This document shows positions 37,501 through 49,436 of a DNA stretch of 64,000 nucleotides, one piece after another. The stretch's first letter is position 1. The number at the start of each line of letters is the position of its first letter. This stretch comes from Puffinus mauretanicus (lineage: Eukaryota > Chordata > Aves > Procellariiformes > Procellariidae), in the NCBI GenBank assembly GCA_023333565.1, contig JAJKFH010000030.1, forward strand, positions 310,001-374,000, given 5' to 3'. The notes below the pieces were generated by a model. It was not told the DNA's origin. It did not search any database and saw only the letters and a program-made list of their open reading frames with translations. Position numbers and translations under genes: made by a program.

Positions 37501-40500
37501 TCGAGTCAGCCCAGGAGCTGCCAGAGGGTTCTGCAGAGCCAATTCGCCAACTGCTCCAAGAGCTCCTTCGCAGACACAATGCATCTATTTTACTTGCTTA
37601 ATCAGATTTTCCTTGTTCTCTACCGACAGATCAACTGCCCATGTCTTCAGTGTCCTTCTACAAACAGGCCCATCAGTCACTCCAGGACCAAACCTAGTAA
37701 GCCTGTGATAATGCAAGCACAGCACATAAATACATTTGCATACCCCATGGTGATTTTGGCAGAAAACAAGTTTTTCTGGGCCTCATGTAGATGAAAAGGG
37801 CAATTATTCGTGCAATAATACTGCAGCAGTATTTGCAGAAGCTATAACATCCCACTGCTACTTCAACATTGGACACAGATCCACAAACCACAGTTTGCAC
37901 CTACTTGCAATCACAAAGTCCCTTTTATCTGCTTGTACCTAAAAGAAAAAAAGAAAAAAAAGGCCATTTTTTTGCCAGTATCATATCTCTGACGTTTCGG
38001 GTTTCCTCCCTCAGAGTGCCCTGGAAGTGCTTTGGGATGCTGTAGTGTTCCTGAACTTTCTGAAGGGAAGCAAAGGTCCAAGCAAGCCATTTCCAGGCTT
38101 TGATTCTTTCAGTTCATCCTCTTTGGCTTGACATCAGCCTGTACCTGTATTTAGAGCTCCTCTCATTTAGGGTTCCCAAAGCATTCTGCAAATTTTAGGA
38201 AATTCTCCGGGGGCACTGCCTTCCCTTGCCTAACAGCAGATGGAGAGGGAGAGGCAGGGACACAGCAGAGAGAGGCAGAAGTATGAGGCATATTCCTGGG
38301 CGTCCATTTGGCTGCTTTAACCATCAAACCACACTCCCAAAATGTAGCTGCAGAGATGCGCTGTTGGGGAGGGACTCAGGAGCTGGAATAGCTGAGAACA
38401 AGATGGAGCCCAATGAGATCTTAGTGAGTATGTCCCTGTTCTGGTACAGGATGGGACATCTAATACAAACAAGGACATTCCTTCAGTGCCGCCTTCTAGA
38501 TTTTCCCTGACATAGTTCCAGTTCCAGGAAATCTGTACATTCCTCTACAACTTGTAGAGGAAACTCAGCAGGACTGAGGTAAATCCTCGTCCCCAAAAAG
38601 GGTGGTGTCTTCGGAACAAATGTCCCCTTTTTTGAAGACTTCCAGTGCACTGAGACCCTCATCATACCAAAGACAAACCTAAGTGCTGACTTTGCCTTCG
38701 AGGCTCAAGAAAGCAACAAGCAGGTCAGATGCCCATTTTCCAGAGCTGTTGGACCCCTGGTTTGCTACGCAGGGAAGTGAGAGAAGCACTGGGATGCTGA
38801 GATGCTGCTGAAGGAGTTGTTGGTGGGAGGCAGCCTGACCTTTCTCAAAATAATAAAAAGAGACTGTGAGAAATGTTTCTCTTAGATATAGGGTAATAAC
38901 TGCCCCATGGGATGCCAAGAAGGGACTGAAAATATTGGTCAAGTGGGGTGTTGCTGAAGAGGACTCATTGGCAAGGAGGGGGATTTTCAGGTTGGTTTGA
39001 AAGAGAGAAACGGAGATTATTCACCAAACATTAAGAACTTTGGGGAACAGGAGAGGAGACAACTAAGTTGTGTTATCTGGAGAAATTCAGAAAAGAAGGG
39101 GAAAAGGGGAGGTGAAATATAAATATAAGGTGGATGTGCAGAAAGGGCTTTCTCTCGAGGGAATGAAAGCGAAGAAATTTGCTAATACATTCCTGTGCAG
39201 TTGATCTGTTTTTCTTGTTATTCTCCCTGATAATAAAAATGTTCCAGATGGATGTGGTTAACCAAATCCCTTGAGGAGAAAGGTTTTAATTTCCTTCCTT
39301 TGCTTTTCTTCACCTTTATCAGCACTGAGGAAGGAATGGGACCCATCCAAATTCACAGAGCCATTCATCTTCAGCCCAGGGGAAGTCAAATCCCTGTGCA
39401 AAGGTGTTCACTGGCAGAAGGACAAGTATGTGCTTGGGAGTCCATTGCCTGGACTTCCTGCACGTTAATTCCCCTGCCTGATATTTTGTGTTGCAAACGT
39501 GGCAATAGGTAGGGTGGCATCCTAATGGTGCAATATGATACCAACGTGCCATAAATAGCAGCTAGGCAATGTCTGAAGGTAGTAAGAGACTATTGAATAT
39601 CACACAGTCAGTGCATATAGGGAGATCTGAAATAGGCTAGTTCTGCTCCCACAGATATGCACAGGGGTTCCTCTATTTAAATTCCCAGGAAAGTTAATCT
39701 GAATTTACTTCTGAATAGAGTAGCATAAACATCTGCATGCAGAATTATAGCTGCCTTTGATGGTACAATTTAGTTCACTCCCAAAGGAGCAGTGGATCAA
39801 AACCTCTCATTGAAGACAGGTTGTCAACTCCATTTAAGATTAACACGGGTCTTTATTTCCTGCTCCCGGAGCTGTGGCAGCCAGGGGTGGCTGGGCAGAA
39901 GGTGGCCAGTCCCATCCATGCTTGTTATTTCATCTGGTCCCTGGGTGAAAGGACAGATCTTGGTTTTGGATGATTTTGCTGGCGTGCTGTGTTTCTTGTA
40001 GGGCAGCTTGAGTTGGTTTGGGGGAGACTCAAATGTGTTCCCTGGCGGCCACTTGTCTAGGGCTTGCTTTAATGTGGGCACGGACAGGATGCCCCCCTAA
40101 CTCGGGGATCTGGAAGCAGAGACGTGTCCCCTGGTTCAGACATTTAGCGCTGAACAGCTGCTATGGGCTGTTCTGGCTGTCCCTGTCCAGGTTGAAAAGT
40201 CCCAAGCACGTGATGAGGCTGGAAGGAGGGAGATCAGTGCGAAATGTGAAGATGTCTCGGATTTCTGCAGTCATTTTTATGAACATAAATATAATTGGTT
40301 AGCTGCCTAGACAACTGAGGCATTGATATTTGTTGGAGTATTCATTCATACTGCATTAAATTTAGCACTTGTTTATTTATCTTTTGTAAGTAGGTGTTTT
40401 ATTTGCTCTTTGCCCTTTACCAGTGGGAATATGTTCCTGCAGCTCTTCGTACTGGGAGAAGCTCCAGCAATGTCATTGATTTTACTCTCTCTGAAACAAC

Positions 40501-40769
40501 ACTCCACTTGCTCTTTTAGACCAAACACCTGTCCCACTAATGTGAAATCACTTGTGTCTCAGCTGTTTCCTTAATCACACGGATGTTCTGATATTTTGCA
40601 TTTCTAATCAAACCGCTACCTGCCATATCAATATCCAATTGATTGATTATGTTTACAGACCCAATTAAGGCTTTGCAAGAATACTGATAAACTTTACGCT
40701 TAAAAAGTAAAATTACATCATCTATATCTAATAAAAAGATAAAATCTAGAGCCTCAACAGTAGAAACAG
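34536..40769. other. Unique non-coding DNA, no gene recognised
   Basis: No gene is recognised. Frames of up to 141 codons at 37369-37794 lack family motifs and overlap frames in other phases. A candidate conserved AT-rich element at 35570-35870 is listed separately. Around 40580-40760 another AT-rich, TAAT-containing stretch directly abuts the ancient LINE remnant. Confidence 0.55.
35570..35870. promoter_or_regulatory. Candidate conserved non-coding element with octamer and homeobox sites
   Basis: A perfect POU octamer ATGCAAAT lies at 35593-35600. It is followed by a dense cluster of TAAT/ATTA cores: CAATTAACTAACG, GATTATTAATTCCCC, GTAATAATGATAATTATGAT, and further on TCTAATTGACATTC and CTTAATTGGCG. 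There is no repeat signature and no open frame. This pattern resembles known developmental enhancers. An octamer is expected by chance about twice in a window this size, so the cluster is suggestive only. Confidence 0.25.
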
Positions 40770-41480
40770 CCATAACACTGACCACTTAATTTCACCCAGT
40801 TATCTCTGTGCTGAGTCTGATCATTTGCATTTGACCGAGGCAAACTTCAGAAAGGCATTTGGACGCATCAGGAGATGCAGAATGAAACATTTTCTTCAGT
40901 AGTTTGCTTCGATAGTTTATAACCTCCCTAAAACATATTTGCAGCTTATTTCTTATTTAAATTTGTCTAGCCTTGCTTTGAACCATCATTTCTTGTTATG
41001 CCTTGTCCATAATTATGGAGAGAATTAAAGAACACTTCTATTCCCAGTTAATTTTCCTCTTGAGGTCACCTTGATCTTTTCTTTGCTAAGCTAAAGTGAT
41101 GGTGCTCTTTACATCTCCCAAAGAATTATATTTCTTCCAATCTCCACAAATTTTTTAGGGTATTTTTGCACTCTCAGCAACTTTTCATGATTCTTTTAAT
41201 GTAAGTATACCAGAACTGCACGTTACCCTAGGCCTAGTCTAGCCAATTTTGTACATAAAGGTACAAGCCACCTTTTCACACTTAATCATTACTTCCCTCT
41301 TTACACTGCCAAAAATTTCATTAACCCATTCTATCACAAAATGCTGAGCAGTTCATGCATTCTGACTTCCCTGAGTGCTTTCTAGAATTACTTTCCAGGA
41401 CCTCCGACCCCCATCTGGGTGTTAAAACCAATACTCTTTCAGTCAAAGCAAATATTGAAGACTATGCACAGACACACATG
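40770..41480 (-). mobile_element. Ancient CR1/L3-like LINE remnant, antisense
   Basis: The plus strand follows the antisense 3' region of old amniote CR1/L3-like LINEs block by block. The order is CACTTAATTTCACCCAGTT, CTGTGCTGAGTCTGATCATT, CAGAAAGGCATTTGGACGC, AGGAGATGCAGAATGAAAC, TTATTTAAATTTGTCTAGCC, CATTTCTTGTTATGCCTTG, GAGGTCACCTTGATCTTTTC and CCAGAACTGCACG. The order and spacing are preserved over about 700 bp although divergence is high and no frame survives. The family name is recalled from turtle, crocodile and bird repeats, not computed. It predates the other CR1 copies here by a wide margin. Confidence 0.6.
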
Positions 41481-43554
41481 CCACACGTGCCACCCACACG
41501 CATGTCAGATTTTGAATTCTTCCAGGTAAACATAAACTTAGGTATGTCAGTCCACAGCCAACATAGGAATGGACAGATATGAGCAATGCAATGACTATCT
41601 TCTTCATACAAAGATAACAGGTATTCTTGGTTTCAAAAAAGCCTGAGGAATTTGTGTGGACTCCACCATCTGGAATCCTGAGTCCCTCGTAAGTTTTGCT
41701 GTACTTATGCAGAAAACATACCTGGATACATTCAGGCTTTCACACAGGTATCTGAGGAAGAAAGAACAGTTGCTGATGCATAAAAAAGGGCTTTTGTGGA
41801 AGACTCTGCAGCCTTCCCCGTCCTTGGCATGGAGAGTGCCCGAGCTGCCGCAGTATGGGCTAGCCAGGGGGACGGTGACACTCCAGTCCTTCACCTAAAC
41901 TTATTTTGCGCTTCAGAGAGGAACGAGGGATTTGCTAATCCAAAATCTAATTTTGGGGATTTGGCACTTGCTTGTACAGGGAGAGATCTAAGATCCAGTC
42001 CCTGCTCTGAGGGCAATACACACATTAGACTGGAAGGGATTTGTTAAAATGCTAAACTGCTTCTTGGAGCAGGACCAGGAATCCTAACACGAAGCAAAGA
42101 GCTTACCCCAAACTGATCCCTGGACTGTGCTTAGATTAATTTATGACAACAAAGTTTCTGTTCTGTGCAGTAATCACTTCAGTTTAAATGAGTAACAATA
42201 AAAAACTAATGAAATGTAGCTTTATCTAGGGTGGAATTATTTACCATTTACTTTGATTAAATTTTCATAAGGTCCTAATTGATTTTGGCACATACATTTC
42301 ATTGTCTGTCTACAGGACTTTGTCTAGTAAGCTATTATATGAGCTCTAGAACATTTTTTCTAGTAATATTTCGGTTACACACCATATCATTTTTTCTCCA
42401 CTGTAGTCCTACTTTTCCCAAACAAATGATTTATCTCCAATCTAGCAGCAGCCTCACAAACCTTTTTGTCTGTGCGCTGGGTGGTAGTTAATTACAACTT
42501 CTAACAAGAGCCTGCTGAATTACACCAATCAAGAAATACGGCTTTCCACTGATGCAGCTATATTGATGTACTGAATATATACACTCAAAAAACCCACAGG
42601 CCTCCTGACTGCTCTGTGCTAGTGATTAGACAAGATTAACATTTCACTGGAGCTGTGTCAGCACAAATGTGAATGTGGAAAAAATGAGCACAGCAATGAT
42701 ACTTTGTGGTGAACAAGTTTTCAATCAATGCTTCAAAATTATAGCATGTTATCTTCCCTCAGCTAAAATTGCAGAGGGCTGCAGATAAAATGTTGACTTT
42801 ATTTTCCATATTTGACTGGAGATTATATATTTTTCTGTACTGAAAGCTCAGAATTATCAGCAAAGAATAGCCATATTCACATCACTTCCATACCACACAC
42901 TGAAAATTATAAAAAAAGAAAATTCTGAGTAAATTTTTTTTTATCTCCAGCAATAGGCAAGGGACATGGTTTGCCTCTTTGCCCATTGCTGTTGTTCCTG
43001 GGTGGTGAGAGGGATGAGCAGTGCAGAGAGCAGTGTTTGCGGTTATCAGCAGGCAGCATGCCTACCTGTGCCTGGGAGTGGAAGGGATGGGATCAGAATC
43101 AGGTCCCCAGCCTTTCCCCCCATAAACCAATCATGTCCACACCTCTTCCCTCAAAGCCTGGTCTCAATGGCATCATGTCCCTAAACTGTCCTGGCTTCTT
43201 GTGATCCTCTCTCCAAACAGCGAAGCCCTCAGCCGCTGTGGGGCGGAGAACACCAGATGGAAGAGGCTGCCCCATTCGCAGGGAAGATGATATGGGGGCA
43301 GCGATGAGGCCCCTGCAACCCTGCCCTGTGTCCAGGGGATCCCTGCCAGGCAGCAGGGTGAAAACGTGGGCCATGGAAAACAGGGGTACTCAGAATGTGC
43401 AGTTTTTGCAGAAAGGTGCAAAAACGTGGGAAGAGGCTGGAAACTCTGCTGAAGGCAGAGTACACATGCTCAGCAGCAGTGGTGACACACCTCAAGACAT
43501 GGTCCCCAATATCAACTGGAGCAGCACAGCAGGATCCTTGTCTCAGGATGAGCT
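41481..43554. other. Unique non-coding DNA, no gene recognised
   Basis: No gene or repeat is identified. The part at about 42180-42900 is AT-rich. The part at 43000-43550 is GC-richer and opens overlapping frames on both strands (for example 43238-43597 plus, 43229-43609 minus) without recognisable content. Confidence 0.55.
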
Positions 43555-44468
43555 CAGGAGCACTACACAGGTCTGTCCTGGGACTAGTGCTGTCTAATAC
43601 CTTTACCAATGCTCTGAAGGATCACAGGTGACAGAAGGCTTGCTCATCAATTTTCCAGATGACACCAAACTGGGGAGACCAGTTGTTATGCTCAAGGACA
43701 GGGCTGCCATTCAGGCAGACCTAGACTGGCTGGACGAATGGGCCAACAGGGACCTCATGAAATTTGACAAGGACAAATGCAAACTCCTGCACCTGGGATG
43801 GCAGGACCCTTTGCAACAACACAGGTAGTTCCTGGTAGGCAGCAAATGGGACATGGGCCAGCAGTGGGTCCTGATAGCAATGACGGCCAATGGCTGAATG
43901 AACAGGGACAGAGATAGAGATCAGGAGGAGTTGTTATCTCCTTCTGCTTGGCACTTTGTAGACCACAGCTAGATACTGCAAACAGTTTTGTCCCCCCCAA
44001 GTAGAAAAAGGACATTGATAAACTGGAGTGAGTTCAGGGGAGATGGTGGGGCTGGAGCACCTGCCCTGTGAGGAGAGGCTGGGGGAGCTGGGCTTGTTCA
44101 ACCTGGAGCAAAGATGGCTTTGGGGAGCCTAGCAGCAGCCCCCAGTGCCTACGGGAAGGTCATCAAGGAGACCGAGATGGGCTCTCCAAAGTGGGGCTGG
44201 GCAGGAAGAAAGATACAAAGGACATAAGTTGAAATACAAGAGTTTCAGCCTGGGAATAAGGAGACATTTTTTCTCCATGAGGACAATCAGACAGAGGCAA
44301 AGGTGTCCCAGAGAGGTTGTGCAGTTTCTGACTTTGGAGGTTTTCAAGACTGGATTGGACGAAGCCCTGAGCAGCCTGGTCTGACCTCAGAGCTGACCTG
44401 CTGTGAGCAGGAGGTTGGAGCAGAGATCCCTGAGGTCCCTCCCAGTCTGAGTTATTCTGTGATTCTCT
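43555..44468 (+). mobile_element. Old CR1 LINE, sense, degraded
   Basis: The copy enters in the reverse-transcriptase region, where GGTCTGTCCTGGGACTAGTGC corresponds to the CR1 'ggtcagtgctgggg...' block. It then encodes pieces such as INFPDDTKLGRPV (equivalent to FADDTK with Phe-Pro instead of Phe-Ala) and ANRDLMKFDKDKCKLLHLG. After 43830 frame continuity is lost, but the nucleotide blocks continue to CCTCCCAGTCTGAGTTATTC and the tail TCTGTGATTCTCTTA. It is much older than the 47.4-kb copy and similar in age and subfamily texture to the antisense copy at 27.7-29.0 kb. Confidence 0.88.
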
Positions 44469-44727
44469 TAGCAGCCTATCCCATCCTCATCTTTGGATAA
44501 CACTGGCCTACTCTTACTAGCTATGGCCAGCAGTGATGACAATTTAACTAATCCAGGTTAAAAGTAGTCCCACATAGACTCAAGGGAATAAGAAGAGAGG
44601 TGAAACAAATGAGGCTCCCAGGTAAATGCAATCATTCATTGCTACCTTGAACCTATAGATGTGAAAGGAGAAGGACAGCAAAAAGCCCAATGTATATATT
44701 GAGCTGTGGTAGTGTAACACCAATAAC

Positions 44728-44925
44728 ACTGGATATTAGGGGGAAAAATTCTCAGGCAGGCTGGTCAAACATTGGACCAGGTTGCCCAGAGAAGTTGTGG
44801 AGTCCTCACTATTGAAGATACTCACAACTTGGCTCTATATGCTCTGATCTAATTTGAAGGTGCTTTTAATGTCAAAGCTGGCCTTGCTCTGATGGGGTGT
44901 TAGATCAGGTGGCTCCTGAAACCCT
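44728..44925 (+). mobile_element. CR1 3'-region fragment
   Basis: ACTGGATATTAGGGGGAAAAATT, GACCAGGTTGCCCAGAGAAG and GTTGTGGAGTCCTCACTATTG correspond in order to the CR1 blocks for 'ggacattaggagaaatttctt', 'aacaggctgcccagggaagtgg' and 'gagtcaccatccctgg'. The copy is eroded, and the 3' microsatellite tail is lost or unrecognisable. It may be an independent insertion, since 260 bp of unrelated sequence separates it from the preceding CR1. Confidence 0.7.
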
Positions 44926-47350
44926 GGAAAACATAAAACACAAGAACAGAAACCTCCCAAGAGAGCTGAGATGCAGGTAGGAGAGGTGGTGCCAGGAGAG
45001 CACTGAGGAGATCCAGCTGAAGACTGATAAATGTGGAAAGATTTTACAAGACCCCTGACAGTCTCTTGCCCCTTCTCTATTGCTTCTTCTCCCCTAGAGA
45101 GAGCAGTGCTTCACCTCACCAAGAGAAGAGATGGAGCCCGGGGCTGAGCACGTTAACAAACTCTTCACTCACAAGTCCAGCATGTGAAAATGAGGTCTTA
45201 GTATGAGAAAATGAGGTCTTTGGACATATCACACAGTGTGAAAACATGGAGTTTCTTCCTTAAGAACCGTCCTTTCTGGAGTCATTTGATACTACTCATT
45301 TGTCTCCAGTGGCAAGGCATCAGCTGAAGACATGATTTCTATGACACATAGCAGACAGGAGAGCCTCATCTAGCTCCGATGTGGCTCAACTTTTCCAGCT
45401 GATGTGGCTGAATGCAGCCCACAGGAGTTCAGCAGTACATCCATCTTCCATCTGCCTGCAAAAAGGCCTGATAACCATGGGAGCTGCCTGCTTGCTGTTG
45501 CTGGAAACACCTTGCTCAAACGATTTTAGAGCACTGCAAGAGAGTGCAGCTGAAAAATGCTTGCTGCACATTTTGTGTGGATGCAGAGGTGACTGAAATA
45601 TTATCAAGAGTAGCAGAGGCTGCTGTTTCTGAAAGGAGAAATGATGATAGTCCAGGTCACCTAAGGGAAAGGATGGTGCTGGAGGATATGAGGATGGAGG
45701 TGTCACATGCCCCCAGCTCCCCCTTTGCAAGCAGTGATTGCTGCGACTCGTAGCTGCGGCCGCTCTGCCTGCATCAGCTGCTGGAAAGGCTGGAAGCAGC
45801 TACAAAATCTTAAGGCCCTTTCACGATGGGACTTTATGGGAAACACCCCCTGGCACTCATCTCAGCCGGCTCCAGCTGACACCAAACAAAGGGAGGCACC
45901 GCTCTCCAGCTCTGTGTGCAGGGAAGGGAAACTGCCGTCCTCAGCCTCTCCACCACCATCAGGTACATTTTTAACCAGGCAGCTTCAGGAAGCAGGTCAT
46001 GACCATCATCTGGAGCCTTGTTGTGCTTTTGCTAATGTCACAAAGGCTTTTGATACAGCCATAAATTATAAATAAAACCCATAAATAAGCAGTCTGTGAC
46101 AGAAATGAAACATTTTAACGGATGTGTGGGGATCTAATTTTTGTTTCTTAAGATTATCTGCCTTTGAACATTTGCTACGGTTCCACTTTCATCCCACTTG
46201 GGCAGGAATATTTACAAATATTGAAAAATACCTCACTTCCATTTTTGGAGTCTAGCCATCATAAGTTCATCATAAGATCAAACATCCCTGCTACAGGACA
46301 CAGTGCTTTGTGTGTTTGCAGAGGACTGCTATGAAACAGCAAAGTGAAACATAACCTCTGATAATGCAATGCCTTGGACCCGGGAGTTCACAGGATTGCC
46401 ACTAGAAGCTTTTGTGATGTGAGAAGGGCTGAGTTCTTGTCTCTGAGGCTCATGATGTTTCCTCCCTATAGGGACAGACCCTATTTCTCTGTGATGCTTG
46501 TACTGCAATATGCTGATGACAGTGACCTTCTTCAGGATTTACTATAGCTCTGGAAGGCACAAGGAAAGCTAAATAATAATGATAGATCCATGCCCCCAGG
46601 GAGCATCTAGAGTAAGAAAAGCACACTAAAAGAAACGGCAAGACACAAAAGATGTACGAATGAGATATCGAGAGAAGAAAATGCTTCCATGCAGCTTTAC
46701 ACTTGCTGTCTCTGCCCCTTGTGGTTGTCAGAATCGGAGACAGCATCTCTGATGATGAGTGGGTAGGAGCCAAAGTGACGTAGCCCTAAGCCAGAGGTCT
46801 GAGCTCCTGCTACCAGGGCACATGGCAACATGCAGACCTGTCAGTGTTCCTGATGGAGGAGCAGGCAGAGCAGTGTCACAGATGGCCGAGTGTCTGTTGC
46901 TACAGCAGTTTGGTATGACAGATGAGCAATGGATCTAATTATATCACTGGAAGAAGAGAACCATCTTGCACTCTCCTGTGATCTACGCTACTTATTGCAG
47001 AGCTGCTGTGTAGCACAAGGTGCAGCGGAGCATTAGCTGCTCTATAGCACTGCAATACATCATGCAAGTACCCATTCTGTGGCCACCCTAATATATGGCG
47101 CTGCCTTTGCTTGCCAGTCCATCACTTGAAAAATGGACAGGGGGTGTAAAAAGCCTCAGTCAGATAACTGCACTGAGAGTATAAGTTTCACACAACTCAT
47201 GCAGAAAGCAATGAACTGTATCAAGGGCTTATATTCACTTTCCCCTGACCACTCAGCAGCAATTCATAAAACAGCATGAAAGGACAATTCCAGCTGAATG
47301 CATGTCCTAATGCACTTATGTTCCTGTAATCATTCTGTTTCATTTCGATT
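44926..47350. other. Unique non-coding DNA, no gene recognised
   Basis: No repeat or gene is recognised. Frames such as 45707-46075 plus (122 codons) and 46450-46773 minus (107 codons) show no motifs. Confidence 0.55.
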
Positions 47351-48319
47351 ATGGAAGGCAGGTCCTGCTTGACCAACCTGATCTCCTTCTATGACCAGGT
47401 GACCCGCCTCGTGGATGAGGGAAAGGCTGTGGATGTGATCTACCTGGACTTCAGTAAAGCCTTTGACACTGTCTCCCACAGCATTCTCCTAGAGAAGCTG
47501 GCGGCTCACGGCCTAGACAGGTACACTCTTCGCTGGGTAAAAAACTGGCTGGACGGCCAAGCCCAGAGACTTGTGGTGAACGGAGTTAAATCCAGTTGGT
47601 GGCCGGTCACGAGCGGTGTTCCCCAGGGCTCAGTACTGGGGCTGGTCCTGTTCAATATCTTCATCAATGATCTGGATGAGGGGATTGAGTGCTCCCTCAG
47701 TGAGTTTGCAGATGACACCAAGTTGGGCGGGAGTGTTGATCTGCTCGAGGGTAGGAAGGCTCTGCAGAGGGACCCGGACAGGCTGGATCGATGGGCTGAG
47801 GCCAACTGTATGAGGTTCAACAAGGCCAAGGGCCGGGTCCTGCACTTCGGCCACAACAACCCCAGGCAACGCTACAGGCTTGGGGAAGAGTGGCTGGAAG
47901 GCTGCCCAGAGGAAAAGGACCTGGGGGTGTTGGTTGACAGCCGGCTGAACATGAGCCGGCAGTGTGCCCAGGTGGCCAAGAAGGCCAATGGCATCCTGGC
48001 CTGTATCAGAAATAGTGTGGCCAGCAAGAGTAGGGAGGTGATCGTGGCCCTGTACTCGGCACTGGTGAGGCCGCACCTCAAATACTGTGTTCAGTTTTGG
48101 GCCCCTAACTACAAGAAGGACCTTGAGGTGCTGGAGCGTGTCCAGAGAAGGGCAACGAAGCTGGTGAAGGGCCTGGAGCACAAGTCTTATGAGGAGCGGC
48201 TGAGGGAACTGGGGTTGTTTAGTCTGGAGAAGAGGAGGCTGAGGGGAGATCTCATCGCGCTCTACAACTACCTGAAAGGAGGTTGTAGCGAGGTGGGGTT
48301 GGTCTCTTCTCCCAAGTAA
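47351..48319 (+). pseudogene. CR1 ORF2 reverse transcriptase, 3' part, frameshifted
   Basis: The 322-codon frame holds the catalytic half of a non-LTR reverse transcriptase. Motif A is [12 protein letters not shown] with the catalytic Asp at residue 33. The B-type motif GVPQGSVLG lies at 89-97, and motif C FADD has Asp-Asp at 121-122. The C-terminal part includes [15 protein letters not shown] and [17 protein letters not shown]. The frame ends early at TAA (48317-48319). Relative to the 32.8-kb copy one base is missing in the G-run near 48294-48298, and the other phase then stays open to TAG at 48505-48507. The N-terminal endonuclease and first RT motifs are absent through 5' truncation, and the initial ATG derives from the truncation junction. 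It is not functional. Confidence 0.93.
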
Positions 48320-48605
48320 CAAGCGATAGGACGAGAGGAAATGGCCTCAAGTTGCGCCAGGGGAGGTTTAGGCTGGACATTAGGAGAAATTTCTTTACTG
48401 AAAGAGTGGTCAGGCCTCGGAACAGGCTGCCCAGGGAAGTGGTTGAGTCACCATCCCTGGAAGTATTTCAAAGACGTGTAGATGAGGCGCTTAGGGACAT
48501 GGTTTAGTGGGCATGGCAGTGTTGGGTTGACAGTTGGACTCGATGATCTTAGAGGTCTTTTCCAACCTTAATGATTCTATGATTCTATGATTCTATGACT
48601 CTATA
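47351..48605 (+). mobile_element. 5'-truncated CR1 LINE, young, 1.25 kb
   Basis: CR1 similarity starts near GGCAGGTCCTGCTTGACCAAC (47355), inside the reverse-transcriptase domain. It ends in the tail GATTCTATGATTCTATGATT about 48570-48605. The 3' region is nearly the same as the 32.8-kb copy, including the 'gatgatcttagagg' signature. The low divergence between these two copies and the long open frame point to a recent insertion within this subfamily. Confidence 0.96.
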
Positions 48606-49436
48606 ACCAGAACACGTGGTGCAACCAGAGAGGGAGAATGGCAGCTGGAAAAAAGAGGTATAGCTCTACAATAGTTACCTATTGATGTATGTGCCTGATG
48701 TTATAACCTGTAAGTACCTGAGTTGAAAGGGTTACTGCAGACCATCGCCCTGGCCCCCTGGACCTGAGGGAACGAGGTGGTGTGTCAGGGCCCATACGTG
48801 GTTGTGCATCTCCGAGAGGTATACTCCATGTCCCCTCTCTGCGGTACACCTGATCCCTTTCCTGCAGGTACCAGAGCTCCTCTGCACAATTTTACAAATT
48901 GTCCATTTGTAGGCTTTTTGAGGTAAAGAAGTGAGAAAAGTGAGAAAAGAGGGCCCTTTTGAAACTTTAAGAGCTTGCAAGAACTAAAGAGATAGCAACT
49001 AAGATAGTAACAGTTGACAATACTCAACTCCTATGGAAATCCTCTACTGCCACTATCGCATCATCCCTCAGATCAGTCCTCTTCCAAAGGCTGAATTAAT
49101 ACCATGGTCTAGCATATTAACATATAAGGGGCTGCAACAGAATCTAGCACTTTAGTTTTGTTTGTATAAATCTGACACTGGCAATTCATAAAACACAATA
49201 TACAGTGGAGTGATGGGCATGCAGAAGTATGCACTCTTCTAGTTTTCACTGTGGATGAAAAATCTGCTGATGAAATTGAATTATCCAATACAGCCTGCTA
49301 ACTACACTACCCTTGGGCTGTAGAGGCATTTCAGTTTTTGCAAGTCTTTTCTTTTTAAAGAATGCTTATATGGAACAGGCAGAAAAACAATTTATATTGG
49401 TGATTCTCATGAAAAAGTGTTTTTAAGCAATATGTT
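48606..49436. other. Unique spacer between CR1 and solo LTR
   Basis: No gene or repeat is recognised. Short minus-strand frames at 48732-49027 are unremarkable. Confidence 0.6.

Noticed and set aside
47630..48322. 230-codon minus-strand frame over the CR1 at 47.4 kb
   Set aside because: It is antisense to the CR1 ORF2 reverse transcriptase, whose sense frame carries all the motifs.
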